NCBI GenBank assembly: GCA_018725535.1
Contig: QLUS01000102.1
Span: forward strand, 1 to 5,531
From: Bacillota bacterium
Lineage (GTDB): Bacteria > Bacillota > UBA994
Direction: 5' to 3'
DNA: 5,531 nucleotides
Position numbers and translations under genes: made by a program. The notes beneath the pieces were generated by a model. It was not told the DNA's origin and ran no database searches. It saw only the letters and a list, made by a program, of their open reading frames with translations. Shown here in pieces: positions 1 to 5,502 of this stretch (position 1 is the first letter of the stretch; each line of letters begins with the position of its first letter).

Positions 1-201
1 GTAGACATAGAGTTTGACAAGGTCACGGGCGGAATAGGGCGGACGCACTGCGGCCTTGGGCTCAGCAAACCCTAGCGCAGCGAGGTCTAGCGCGTCAACT
101 GCGGCGTCGATTAGGCGCACGGGGTTGTCTTCGGCAATGTATTCCTCGAGCGACGTCGGCACAAACAACTGGTTGCGGTCGAATCCGCCTCGTTTCCTCA
201 T
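1..201 (-). CDS. IS1182-family transposase, N-terminal part only (cut by window edge)
   Basis: An open frame starts with ATG at 201 and runs off the left edge, giving the first 67 residues. It begins MRKRGGFDRNQLFVPTSLEE and continues with a D-N-P-V-R-L-I-D stretch, an L-D-L-A-A-L-G-F stretch, and R-P-P-Y-S-A-R-D-L-V-K-L-Y-V-Y. This order (NQL..P.SLE.YI.EDNPVR..D, then LDL..LGF, then RP.Y....L.KLY.Y) is what I know as the N-terminal DUF772-type domain of IS1182/IS5-like transposases. The catalytic DDE domain would lie outside the window, so intactness cannot be judged. GGAGG sits 5 nt before the ATG, a good ribosome binding site. It is co-oriented with the upstream peptidase gene and could be read through from it. 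The family call rests on recalled sequence patterns, not a search. Confidence 0.82.
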   Translation of the reverse strand, partial: MRKRGGFDRNQLFVPTSLEEYIAEDNPVRLIDAAVDALDLAALGFAEPKAAVRPPYSARDLVKLYVY

Positions 202-247
202 ATGCACCTCCAGCGTTTTCGTTGCGCTTTGGGCGACGTTACAAAAC

Positions 248-259
248 GAACCGTCCCCC
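248..259 (-). mobile_element. Possible outer end of the IS1182-type element
   Basis: Between the transposase start (201) and the peptidase stop (280) there are only 78 bp, so the terminal inverted repeat of an insertion sequence must lie here or inside the end of the peptidase gene. The most distinctive string on the minus strand is GGGGGACGGTTC, which recalls G-rich ends of insertion elements in Clostridia-like genomes. The partner repeat and any target-site duplication are outside the window, so the exact boundary is an inference. Confidence 0.3.
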
Positions 260-279
260 GCGTTCCACGCATTCCAGCG

Positions 280-2445
280 TTACTCACACCACTTCAGTAT
301 GCGTTCTATGCGATCGATTGCGCGTTTAGGGGCCGTAATGGCGTGGCGCTCGCCTTGGTAGATGACTAGCTGTGTTGGCACGCCGCGCTTCTTGAGTGAG
401 ACATAGAGCTGTTCGGCTTGACTTAACGGGCAGCGCCAATCTAGCTCGCCTGCGGTAATGAGCAGAGGTGTCTTGATGTTCATGAGCCCCGAGGCTGGGG
501 ACATCTTCCTGTACTGAGCTTCGTTTTGCCAAGGCACACCGATGTCGTCCTGCCACCACAGGTGACAGTCATCGGTACCAAATGCCGCTACGTAATCCCA
601 CATGCCGTGCTCGCTAACTGCTGCCTTAAAGCGGTCTGTATGCCCGATCGCCCAATTGGTCATAATGCCGCCCTGTGAGAAACCAGTGCAGTAGAGCCGG
701 CTTTCATCGGCATAGCCTTGGTCGATGACGGCTTGCACGCCGCGCATTAAGTCGTCGTGCTCGCGCGGCCCCCAGTCGCCGCGAATAGATTCGCAAAACG
801 CTTCGCCGTAGGACGTAGAACCGCGATAATTGACCAAGAGGATGATATAGCCTTGACCAGCAAAGTACTGGGTGTCAAAGCGAAAGTCGGGGCTGTCGTA
901 GGCCATGGGCCCGCCGTGTATCTTAACCATAAGCGGAGCACGCCCGGCCCTGTGGTCAAAGTTTGGCGGCAATACTAGGAGCGCTTCAATTTGCGCATCG
1001 TCGCTACTGGGGTAAGTGATGCGCTCATAGCGCGCTGTCTCGCGCCCAGCAATCCACGTGTTGTGATTTGTGAGCGCAAGCGAGTTAGATTCTGGCGTCG
1101 CTTTACGAAGCGCGTCCAGCGTAATAGTATAAAGCTCCCCCGCGCTAGCGGGGCTACTCTGTATAAAGGCAATCTGTCCTCCGCCGTGCGTTATGTGACC
1201 TGCGAGAGCTGAATAGCGGTCTAGAGCAGGCAGAACGATTCTCGTTGGGTGATCAAGGCTGGCTAAGGCAAGGCGCGTCTGTCCTCTGTCCCCCACCGCA
1301 ACCACAAGCTCGCGCTCGTTCACCCAGACAGGAGCACCTACGACCGGGCGGTCTAGGTCCTTCGTCAGCAAGGTCCAAGGGGTGCGCTTTAGCGGTATGG
1401 GGTAGACTCGCGCGCTCTCCGCCGCACCGCCTTGAACCACATCAGGTACGACCCCGCCAATTGCGCTCCATCCCTGCCCTACAGAAACTGTTAAATCCCC
1501 CACGAGCTCAGCCGTGTCAGCGTCGACTACGGCGAGGTGGCGCAGGACATAGGCGTTTTCCGGCTGCAACGGGGTGACAAATGCTAAACGGCGACTATCG
1601 GGTGACCAGCGTGGCCAGCTCGCGTTTACGTCACCGTGAGTGAGCCGGCGAGCCGTGTCTCCGCTTGGGTTTATCAGCCAGAGGTCGCTTCTTCGGTTGT
1701 TGTCGGCATCACCGGTACGGTTAGACACAAAGGCAATCCATTGGCCGTCGGGGGACCAACGTGGCTCTGTTTCTTTGCATGGACCGTCAGTAAGGCGCAT
1801 TGCCTGCCTCGACTCTAGCTCCACCACGAAAAGATGCGCCTTAACGTCATCGAGGTAGCCTTCTTCATCGTGCTTGTGCTGCATGCGATCGATTACTAAC
1901 GGTCCCTTTTCACCGTCCTTGTCCTTGCCGCGAATGCTCTTTAGGTAGGCCTGCTGTTTTTCGTCGGGATCGCGCGAGGCGAAGACGATTTGCTTACTGC
2001 ACGGTGACCAGTCAAATTCGATTATCCCTTCTTCGCGCCACGTAATCTGACGCGGTTCGCCGCCATAGCGCATATCGAGCACCCAAAGCTGCGGGCGCGG
2101 CTTATCATCGCCGCCCTTGCCACCCTTTTTTCTTTCGTCGTTCGCCTCTGCCTCGGCTAAGGCGCTCGCGACCTCTAATTCGTGCGGGCGCGTAGAGATA
2201 AACGCCAAGTAACGGCCACACGGTGACCACGCCGGCGCGCTATCTTTGGTTGCGCCTCGCGTTAGGCGATGCGGCGGGCTGCTGCCATCTGTCTCCACCA
2301 GCCAAAGGTTTTGGTAGCGGTCGTTTTCCTTTTTGCGGAACCCCTGCAGTACGTAGGCCACATAGCGCCCATCCAGCGACACTTGCTGCTGGCTCGGGGT
2401 AAGGAGCGAGTAATAGTCATCGAGTTTGATCCTTGATTTCATCAT
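280..2445 (-). CDS. S9-family serine peptidase (acylaminoacyl-peptidase / prolyl oligopeptidase type)
   Basis: This 721-residue protein has the two-domain plan of S9 peptidases, which cleave short peptides or release blocked N-terminal residues. The N-terminal half carries repeated W-S-P-x-G/S blades of a beta-propeller (near residues 73, 146, 230 and 280). The C-terminal half is an alpha/beta hydrolase: oxyanion motif HGGP at 510-513, nucleophile Ser590 in GFSQGG, Asp669 in ELDWRCP and His701 in GERHAI, so the triad is complete. There is no signal peptide or membrane segment, so it is probably cytoplasmic. Length fits the family (about 600-720). Residues 96-118 and 168-198 are charged, Lys/Gly/Asp-rich inserts. 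Two ATGs lie side by side. GGGGG is only 2 nt before the first but 5 nt before the second (2442), so the true start may be 2442. The C-terminus ends soon after the last helix (RILKWCE), slightly short of some relatives, with an IS close behind. Substrate cannot be told from sequence. Confidence 0.95.
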   Translation of the reverse strand: MMKSRIKLDDYYSLLTPSQQQVSLDGRYVAYVLQGFRKKENDRYQNLWLVETDGSSPPHRLTRGATKDSAPAWSPCGRYLAFISTRPHELEVASALAEAEANDERKKGGKGGDDKPRPQLWVLDMRYGGEPRQITWREEGIIEFDWSPCSKQIVFASRDPDEKQQAYLKSIRGKDKDGEKGPLVIDRMQHKHDEEGYLDDVKAHLFVVELESRQAMRLTDGPCKETEPRWSPDGQWIAFVSNRTGDADNNRRSDLWLINPSGDTARRLTHGDVNASWPRWSPDSRRLAFVTPLQPENAYVLRHLAVVDADTAELVGDLTVSVGQGWSAIGGVVPDVVQGGAAESARVYPIPLKRTPWTLLTKDLDRPVVGAPVWVNERELVVAVGDRGQTRLALASLDHPTRIVLPALDRYSALAGHITHGGGQIAFIQSSPASAGELYTITLDALRKATPESNSLALTNHNTWIAGRETARYERITYPSSDDAQIEALLVLPPNFDHRAGRAPLMVKIHGGPMAYDSPDFRFDTQYFAGQGYIILLVNYRGSTSYGEAFCESIRGDWGPREHDDLMRGVQAVIDQGYADESRLYCTGFSQGGIMTNWAIGHTDRFKAAVSEHGMWDYVAAFGTDDCHLWWQDDIGVPWQNEAQYRKMSPASGLMNIKTPLLITAGELDWRCPLSQAEQLYVSLKKRGVPTQLVIYQGERHAITAPKRAIDRIERILKWCE

Positions 2446-2500
2446 ATCCCCCTTGCAATACTGCCAATAGTGATACTAATGCAAAATCTTCCTCCAGTTT

Positions 2501-2529
2501 ATTTTAACACAGAAAGATATCGCTGTCCC
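2501..2529 (-). promoter_or_regulatory. Candidate sigma-A-type promoter of the peptidase gene
   Basis: Reading the minus strand, GGGACA (2529-2524) and TAAAAT (2506-2501) are separated by 17 nt. They match the -35 and -10 consensus at 4 and 5 of 6 positions. Transcription would start near 2494, leaving a leader of about 50 nt before the peptidase start. It is the best-spaced pair I found in this gap, but AT-rich stretches give such matches by chance and read-through from the ABC operon is an alternative. Confidence 0.35.
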
Positions 2530-2558
2530 CAACTGTGCAGGCGACTAACGATACCTTT

Positions 2559-2705
2559 TCAGACAAAAGCTCTTGTCTGGCGTCTTAGTATGTGAGAGCG
2601 AAAGCAGTAAAACCATCCACAGCGTTCACTAGACAGGGTGTGCTCGCGATGGTGACTGCAGTGGCTATGAGCTATCTCTAGCTGCTCTATGGAGAAAGAT
2701 ATCAC
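2559..2705 (-). CDS. Doubtful small ORF, 48 residues, behind a consensus ribosome binding site
   Basis: A GTG at 2705 opens a frame of 48 codons ending in TGA at 2561-2559. AGGAGGTGA (2719-2711) is a near-perfect ribosome binding site, with 8 nt from AGGAGG to the GTG. Against it being real: the peptide (VISFSIEQLEIAHSHCSHHR at its start) is rich in His, Cys, Ser and Arg, has no membrane segment or recognisable motif, and reads like translated non-coding sequence. An ATG that overlaps the GTG in another frame is followed at once by TGA. It may be the 5' remnant of a decayed gene or a translated leader. Confidence 0.2.
   Translation of the reverse strand: MISFSIEQLEIAHSHCSHHREHTLSSERCGWFYCFRSHILRRQTRAFV
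2560..2579. repeat. Inverted repeat, 7-bp arms, 6-nt loop
   Basis: CAGACAA (2560-2566) and TTGTCTG (2573-2579) are perfect inverted copies separated by 6 nt. The element lies about 30 bp upstream of the candidate peptidase promoter and covers the stop of the doubtful small ORF. No T-run follows on either strand, so it does not look like an intrinsic terminator. A regulator binding site or a chance hairpin are both possible. Confidence 0.4.
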
Positions 2706-2748
2706 ATAGGTCACCTCCTGCTTGCAAGGGTGTTACTTGCTCCGCGCC

Positions 2749-2818
2749 TACTGCTTTCGGCTTTCCGCTGTTAGTGGTTCGCTGTAAACCGTACGCCGTA
2801 AGCCGTACGCTAAACGCA
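2749..2818 (+). repeat. Degenerate heptanucleotide tandem repeat tract
   Basis: About ten consecutive 7-bp units can be laid out. The best part is 2784-2811, with GTAAACC at 2784, GTACGCC at 2791, GTAAGCC at 2798 and GTACGCT at 2805. More degraded units extend leftward in the same phase (GTTCGCT at 2777, TTCCGCT at 2763, TTCGGCT at 2756). A working consensus is GTAMGCC. CGTACG occurs twice and is self-complementary, so the core can also fold into a 6-bp hairpin with an 8-nt loop. The tract begins 11 bp past the stop codon of the last ABC operon gene. It is probably an intergenic short repeat; its role is unknown. Confidence 0.65.
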
Positions 2819-2828
2819 TCGCCGACAC

Positions 2829-3545
2829 TTAGGCCACATCAAATCTGCCACTTAACAGATACGTGAGTATACAGCCTTGCAGCAGGAGTATGGCGATTGT
2901 TTGTGTTAGGTGGGCCCTAGTCTGCGCCCAAGGTGTGTGCAACACTAAGTCGCCCGTGACAGGTGCATAGCCTTCGGGTAGGCTGAATGCAGGGGATAGA
3001 AAAAGCTCGCCTAACGCAAGTACCCCCGGGCCAACGTGAAAGGCCAGCAAATACAGAGCAACAGACACGCTGACTACGGCGACAACCTTTGGCCACCGTT
3101 CTTTGCGCACACCTAGAACGAAGAGCCAGCTTACCAACGTGAGACCAAGGGCTGTCGCATATATGCTAACGCTGAGGATGTTAAGCGCAACAAGAGCATT
3201 AAGGCCGTCTGGCATTAAACGAGAGGCAAACCCGGCAAAAGAAGTGTAGGCCATAAAAAACAGCCAAACACAGGCAAACGCCACGGCAAAGTGCCCCACC
3301 AGAAAATAGACCGACTTACGAGGTACTTGCTGGTACATCGTGCCCAACAGCTGCCCGCCTTTGACCACCACCACATCCAATAGCGTAAATGGCACAACGA
3401 CCCATGACATCATCCACCAGAGTGTAATTATGGTCGGTGGATTAGCTGCGTCACTAGGCAAAACTAAATGAGAAGCCATGCTCAACACTAGATAAATGAG
3501 CAACAGCCGCAGCTTATGGGCAACGGCAAGCACAGAATACTTCAT
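2829..3545 (-). CDS. Six-helix membrane protein, probable second permease subunit of the ABC transporter
   Basis: The 238-residue protein is mostly hydrophobic, with about six membrane segments near residues 11-30, 38-61, 82-104, 114-143, 153-181 and 213-232. Short Arg/Lys-containing stretches lie between several of them (QQVPRK near 72-77, RKERWPK near 147-153). I do not recognise the family. It is last in the operon, 40 nt after the other membrane protein, and its size matches small ABC-2-type permeases, so a transmembrane subunit working with the ATPase is the natural inference. Start choice: ATG at 3545 has GGGAG 5 nt upstream. An in-frame GTG at 3557 with AAGGGAG 9 nt upstream would add four residues (MGAI) and cannot be excluded. 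Its sequence does not visibly resemble its partner, so it is not a recent duplicate. Confidence 0.85.
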   Translation of the reverse strand: MKYSVLAVAHKLRLLLIYLVLSMASHLVLPSDAANPPTIITLWWMMSWVVVPFTLLDVVVVKGGQLLGTMYQQVPRKSVYFLVGHFAVAFACVWLFFMAYTSFAGFASRLMPDGLNALVALNILSVSIYATALGLTLVSWLFVLGVRKERWPKVVAVVSVSVALYLLAFHVGPGVLALGELFLSPAFSLPEGYAPVTGDLVLHTPWAQTRAHLTQTIAILLLQGCILTYLLSGRFDVA

Positions 3546-3585
3546 TATTGCTCCCACAGATCATTTCTCCCTTCGCCGCATCGCA

Positions 3586-4311
3586 TTATAGAAACTCCAA
3601 TTGCGGGGTATAGTGTTCGAGCAAGTATCCATTAGCGTAGGTCAAGGCAATGCCGCTGGTGGCGGAAATTGCCGCCCGTAGAGCGTCAGAGATACCAACA
3701 GCGCCGATAAGTCCGATTAAGCCTCCTAGCAGAGCAAAGCAGAGCAGTAAGGCAGAGTCTGCCGCGAAATTAAGCCCAGCGTGCCATTTTGGCAGTCTTT
3801 CCAGCCCGCGCAAGCCTTTTGGTAATGCCACAGCGCCTCGTAGCAGCGTACGCACAACTAACGCGCTCATTAAAAGTGCGGCTCCAGTAATGTAAAATGT
3901 TGCTCTAACTGCAGCCCGTTGTGGGTTTAGGTCTGCCAGCTGAGGCAAGTCTGAGGGTAGTGTATGGAACATCACTGTGTTCAGGGCAATGTACGCTGCC
4001 AAGAGCGGCAAGATCGCCAAAAGCTTCGCAAACAGTTGCTTTCTCTGCGGCAGCGGAACGTGCAGGGGTAGCGTGTCAGTGTCTACCCCTAGCCCTTTCA
4101 GTCTTAAGTAGGGGATATATTGGATTGTGAAAACACCACCCAAACTCCCCCACAGCACTATGCGACACACCCCAACAACAAGTTGTGCTGGCACATTAAG
4201 TAGAGCGTAGCTCATCCACGCGGCTACACAAGCTACCGTAAAAAGCGCGAGATAAACCAAAGCTGCGCCGCTGCGGTACGCACGGAACTGCCACTCAATG
4301 AGCTTTTTCAT
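3586..4311 (-). CDS. Six-helix membrane protein, probable ABC transporter permease subunit
   Basis: The 241-residue protein begins with a short basic cytoplasmic segment (MKKLIEWQFRAYR) and has about six hydrophobic segments near residues 16-38, 44-67, 95-115, 133-155, 184-206 and 209-231. A polar loop (about 68-93) between helices 2 and 3 carries PLPQRKQ, as often seen in ABC-2-type permeases where a cytoplasmic helix contacts the ATPase; that parallel is inference. The ATG lies inside the ATPase gene (17-nt overlap), with GAGG 9 nt upstream, so translation is probably coupled to the ATPase. This strongly argues that the two form one complex. No conserved family signature was recognised, so substrate and direction of transport are unknown. 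Confidence 0.88.
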   Translation of the reverse strand: MKKLIEWQFRAYRSGAALVYLALFTVACVAAWMSYALLNVPAQLVVGVCRIVLWGSLGGVFTIQYIPYLRLKGLGVDTDTLPLHVPLPQRKQLFAKLLAILPLLAAYIALNTVMFHTLPSDLPQLADLNPQRAAVRATFYITGAALLMSALVVRTLLRGAVALPKGLRGLERLPKWHAGLNFAADSALLLCFALLGGLIGLIGAVGISDALRAAISATSGIALTYANGYLLEHYTPQLEFL

Positions 4312-5005
4312 GGCGAAAAACCTCTAGGTAATACTCCCCGATCGACTTGCCGGTGCTTTGCCGAATCTCGTCGGCGGCAAACTCGCGGATTATTTCGCCG
4401 CGCCTGAGGAACTTAACGTCGTCCAGTAATTTATCGACATAGTCAATGTGGTGCGTGGCGAGAACAATGGTGCTTTGTGGATCGAAAGTATCAAGAATGA
4501 TGTCGACAATCTTCTCGCGCGTGACCGGGTCAACCCCGTCAAAGGCCTCGTCAAGCAAGAAGAGGCGGGCGCGACGCGAAAGTACTACCGCGAGCTTAAG
4601 GCGGGCCATCATCCCCTTAGAGAGGGTAGCGGCCAACGTGTGCTTTTCAAGTTCCAGTTCGCGCAGTAGGTGCTCAGCCTTAGTGCGGTCAAAGTCGGTG
4701 AAGAAATCGGTGAAGAAATCGACCGCATCTCCGACATGCATCCACTCTGGAAAATAGTTCCCGTCCGGTAGGTAAGCCACCTTTGCCTTGGTCGCGAGCC
4801 CAGGCTTAACGCCGTCAATCAACACCTGCCCTCCGTAGAGCATAGTCAGGGCAGCACAGATCTTCATGAAGGTTGTCTTGCCGCTGGCGTTAGGACCAAG
4901 CAAACCATAGATTTTACCGTGCTGGAAACGGCACGTCATGCCGTTAAGGGCTACTACCGCGCCGTACCGCTTGATGAGGTTCGATGCCGTCAGAATTTCA
5001 CTCAC
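4295..5005 (-). CDS. ABC transporter ATP-binding protein (YtrB/BcrA-like)
   Basis: This 236-residue protein is a single complete ABC nucleotide-binding domain that would power the adjoining membrane proteins from the cytoplasmic face. Motifs in order: A-loop Tyr14, Walker A GPNASGKTT at 37-45 with Lys43, YLPD at 78-81 where the Q-loop is expected, signature LSKGM at 128-132, Walker B LFLLDE with Asp152 and catalytic Glu153, D-loop GVD, and the switch His185 in ATHH. The Q-loop glutamine seems to be replaced by Asp81, and the signature has Lys where LSGG is usual. Both departures occur in exporter-type ATPases of this kind as I recall them. The acidic FFTDFFTDFD stretch after the Q-loop also fits that group. 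Start: an upstream in-frame GTG at 5014 overlaps the ribosome binding site AAAGGAG, so GTG at 5005, 8 nt after it, is preferred. The gene lies 46 nt after the GntR gene and overlaps the next by 17 nt. Confidence 0.95.
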   Translation of the reverse strand: MSEILTASNLIKRYGAVVALNGMTCRFQHGKIYGLLGPNASGKTTFMKICAALTMLYGGQVLIDGVKPGLATKAKVAYLPDGNYFPEWMHVGDAVDFFTDFFTDFDRTKAEHLLRELELEKHTLAATLSKGMMARLKLAVVLSRRARLFLLDEAFDGVDPVTREKIVDIILDTFDPQSTIVLATHHIDYVDKLLDDVKFLRRGEIIREFAADEIRQSTGKSIGEYYLEVFRHEKAH

Positions 5006-5013
5006 ACAACTCA

Positions 5014-5020
5014 CTCCTTT
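5014..5020 (-). promoter_or_regulatory. Ribosome binding site that fixes the ATPase start
   Basis: AAAGGAG on the minus strand occupies 5020-5014. The longest open frame would begin with a GTG whose first base is the last base of this site, which is not workable. The next in-frame GTG at 5005 follows after an 8-nt spacer and is therefore the likely start. Confidence 0.75.
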
Positions 5021-5051
5021 ATATATTGAAACCCATTAAACAACCGGGGGC

Positions 5052-5411
5052 CTAGTGACGGGTCAAGAACTGCCGAAGATGCTCCTCGATTTCTGCCCTA
5101 TTGAGCCCTAGCCGTGACATTTCGCTCACAAAACGAGATGTGGTGGTCTCCGCAAGCTTGCGCTCTAAGCTCTTAGCTAAAGTCGTGCTCGTGTTTACAA
5201 ATGTGCCGAGCCCTTTTTGCTTGGTGATGACCCCTTCCTGCTCGAGCAAGGCATACACTCTCGCGACAGTGTTGGGGTTAACGCGCATGATGGCCGCCTG
5301 TTCTTTTATGGTAGGCAGCTGCATGCCCGGAGTCAGGCTACCAAGAGCGATTTGGGTTATAATCTCGTTCATAATCTGCAAATAGATCGGCTCGCGGTCA
5401 TTGTAGCGCAT
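5052..5411 (-). CDS. GntR-family transcriptional regulator, YtrA subfamily
   Basis: The 119-residue protein has a GntR winged helix-turn-helix at about residues 7-73. It opens with REPIYLQI, has the recognition-helix region VNPNTVARVYALLEQEG (about 44-60) and a wing KGLGTFV. Only about 45 residues follow, helical and charged, which is the short dimerisation tail of the YtrA subfamily rather than the large effector domain of FadR, HutC or MocR types. Such proteins usually repress their own operon, commonly one encoding an ABC transporter, as here. It is first in the operon and lies just downstream of a 34-bp palindrome that is its probable operator. Start: AAGGAGG (5430-5424) lies 12 nt before ATG 5411 and 6 nt before an in-frame TTG at 5417, which would add two residues. 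I prefer the ATG, but the TTG is possible. The effector is not evident. Confidence 0.95.
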   Translation of the reverse strand: MRYNDREPIYLQIMNEIITQIALGSLTPGMQLPTIKEQAAIMRVNPNTVARVYALLEQEGVITKQKGLGTFVNTSTTLAKSLERKLAETTTSRFVSEMSRLGLNRAEIEEHLRQFLTRH

Positions 5412-5449
5412 GTGCAAGACTCACCTCCTTAGTCTGGAATGTCAAGTGC

Positions 5450-5483
5450 GTTATAGCATACTAGTTAACTAGTATGCTATAAC
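5450..5483. promoter_or_regulatory. Perfect 34-bp palindrome, probable operator of the GntR regulator
   Basis: GTTATAGCATACTAGTT (5450-5466) is followed at once by its exact reverse complement (5467-5483). There is no spacer and no mismatch, and symmetry stops just outside (C5449 and A5484 do not pair). It lies 39 bp upstream of the regulator's preferred start and covers the -10 and start-point region of the candidate promoter. Dimeric GntR repressors bind inverted repeats, so autoregulation by occlusion is the likely role. The exact contact bases are not known; the centre CTAGTTAACTAG is the part I would expect to be read by the protein. Confidence 0.8.
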
Positions 5484-5502
5484 AACAAAGCCCTCCTGTC
5501 AA
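5474..5502 (-). promoter_or_regulatory. Candidate promoter of the GntR-ABC operon
   Basis: On the minus strand a perfect -35 TTGACA (5502-5497) is followed after 17 nt by TAGCAT (5479-5474), a 4-of-6 match to the -10. Transcription would begin near 5467, at the centre of the palindrome, giving a leader of about 55 nt. The -10 lies inside one arm of the palindrome, so a bound repressor would block RNA polymerase. A second possible element is the extended -10 TGCTATAAC (5458-5450) in the other arm, which lacks a good -35. Confidence 0.6.

Larger units (their letters stand above)
2446..2828. other. 383-bp intergenic region without a confident gene
   Basis: This gap separates the ABC operon from the peptidase gene. 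It contains, right to left, a 7-bp periodic repeat tract, an orphan consensus ribosome binding site, a doubtful 48-codon frame, a short inverted repeat and a possible promoter. No tRNA-like cloverleaf and no hairpin followed by a T-run on either strand were seen, so the ABC operon has no obvious intrinsic terminator. An 11-bp string, GATATCTTTCT on the minus strand, occurs twice (2693-2703 and 2511-2521). A small hairpin, AGCTA-GAGA-TAGCT, lies at 2670-2683 on the minus strand. Confidence 0.7.

Noticed and set aside
56..361. Plus-strand open frame of 101 codons at the left edge
   Set aside because: It lies antisense to the transposase N-terminus and to the peptidase 3' end; its translation is Ser/Ala-rich with no recognisable domain.
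1245..1577. Plus-strand open frame of 110 codons opposite the peptidase
   Set aside because: Its Pro/Arg/Gln-rich translation is typical of the antisense of a coding region, and the peptidase frame is fully supported.
2789..2810. CGTACG hairpin as terminator of the ABC operon
   Set aside because: The arms are part of the heptamer repeat, the stem is only 6 bp and no T-run follows on the minus strand.
2749..2818. CRISPR array
   Set aside because: The repeat unit is 7 bp and contiguous, without the longer repeats and unique spacers of CRISPR, and no cas gene is present.
2446..2828. Riboswitch or T-box leader for the peptidase gene
   Set aside because: Only short unconnected hairpins are visible, with no recognised conserved core and no terminator before the start codon.
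4446..4757. Plus-strand open frame of 103 codons opposite the ATPase
   Set aside because: It is antisense to a clearly conserved ATPase and its translation is Ser/Arg-rich low-complexity sequence with no motif.
5440..5445. Second perfect TTGACA as a -35 for the GntR gene
   Set aside because: The position 17 nt downstream falls on the ribosome binding site and start codon, with no -10-like hexamer. It is noted only as part of a direct repeat of TGTCAAG (5440-5446 and 5497-5503).
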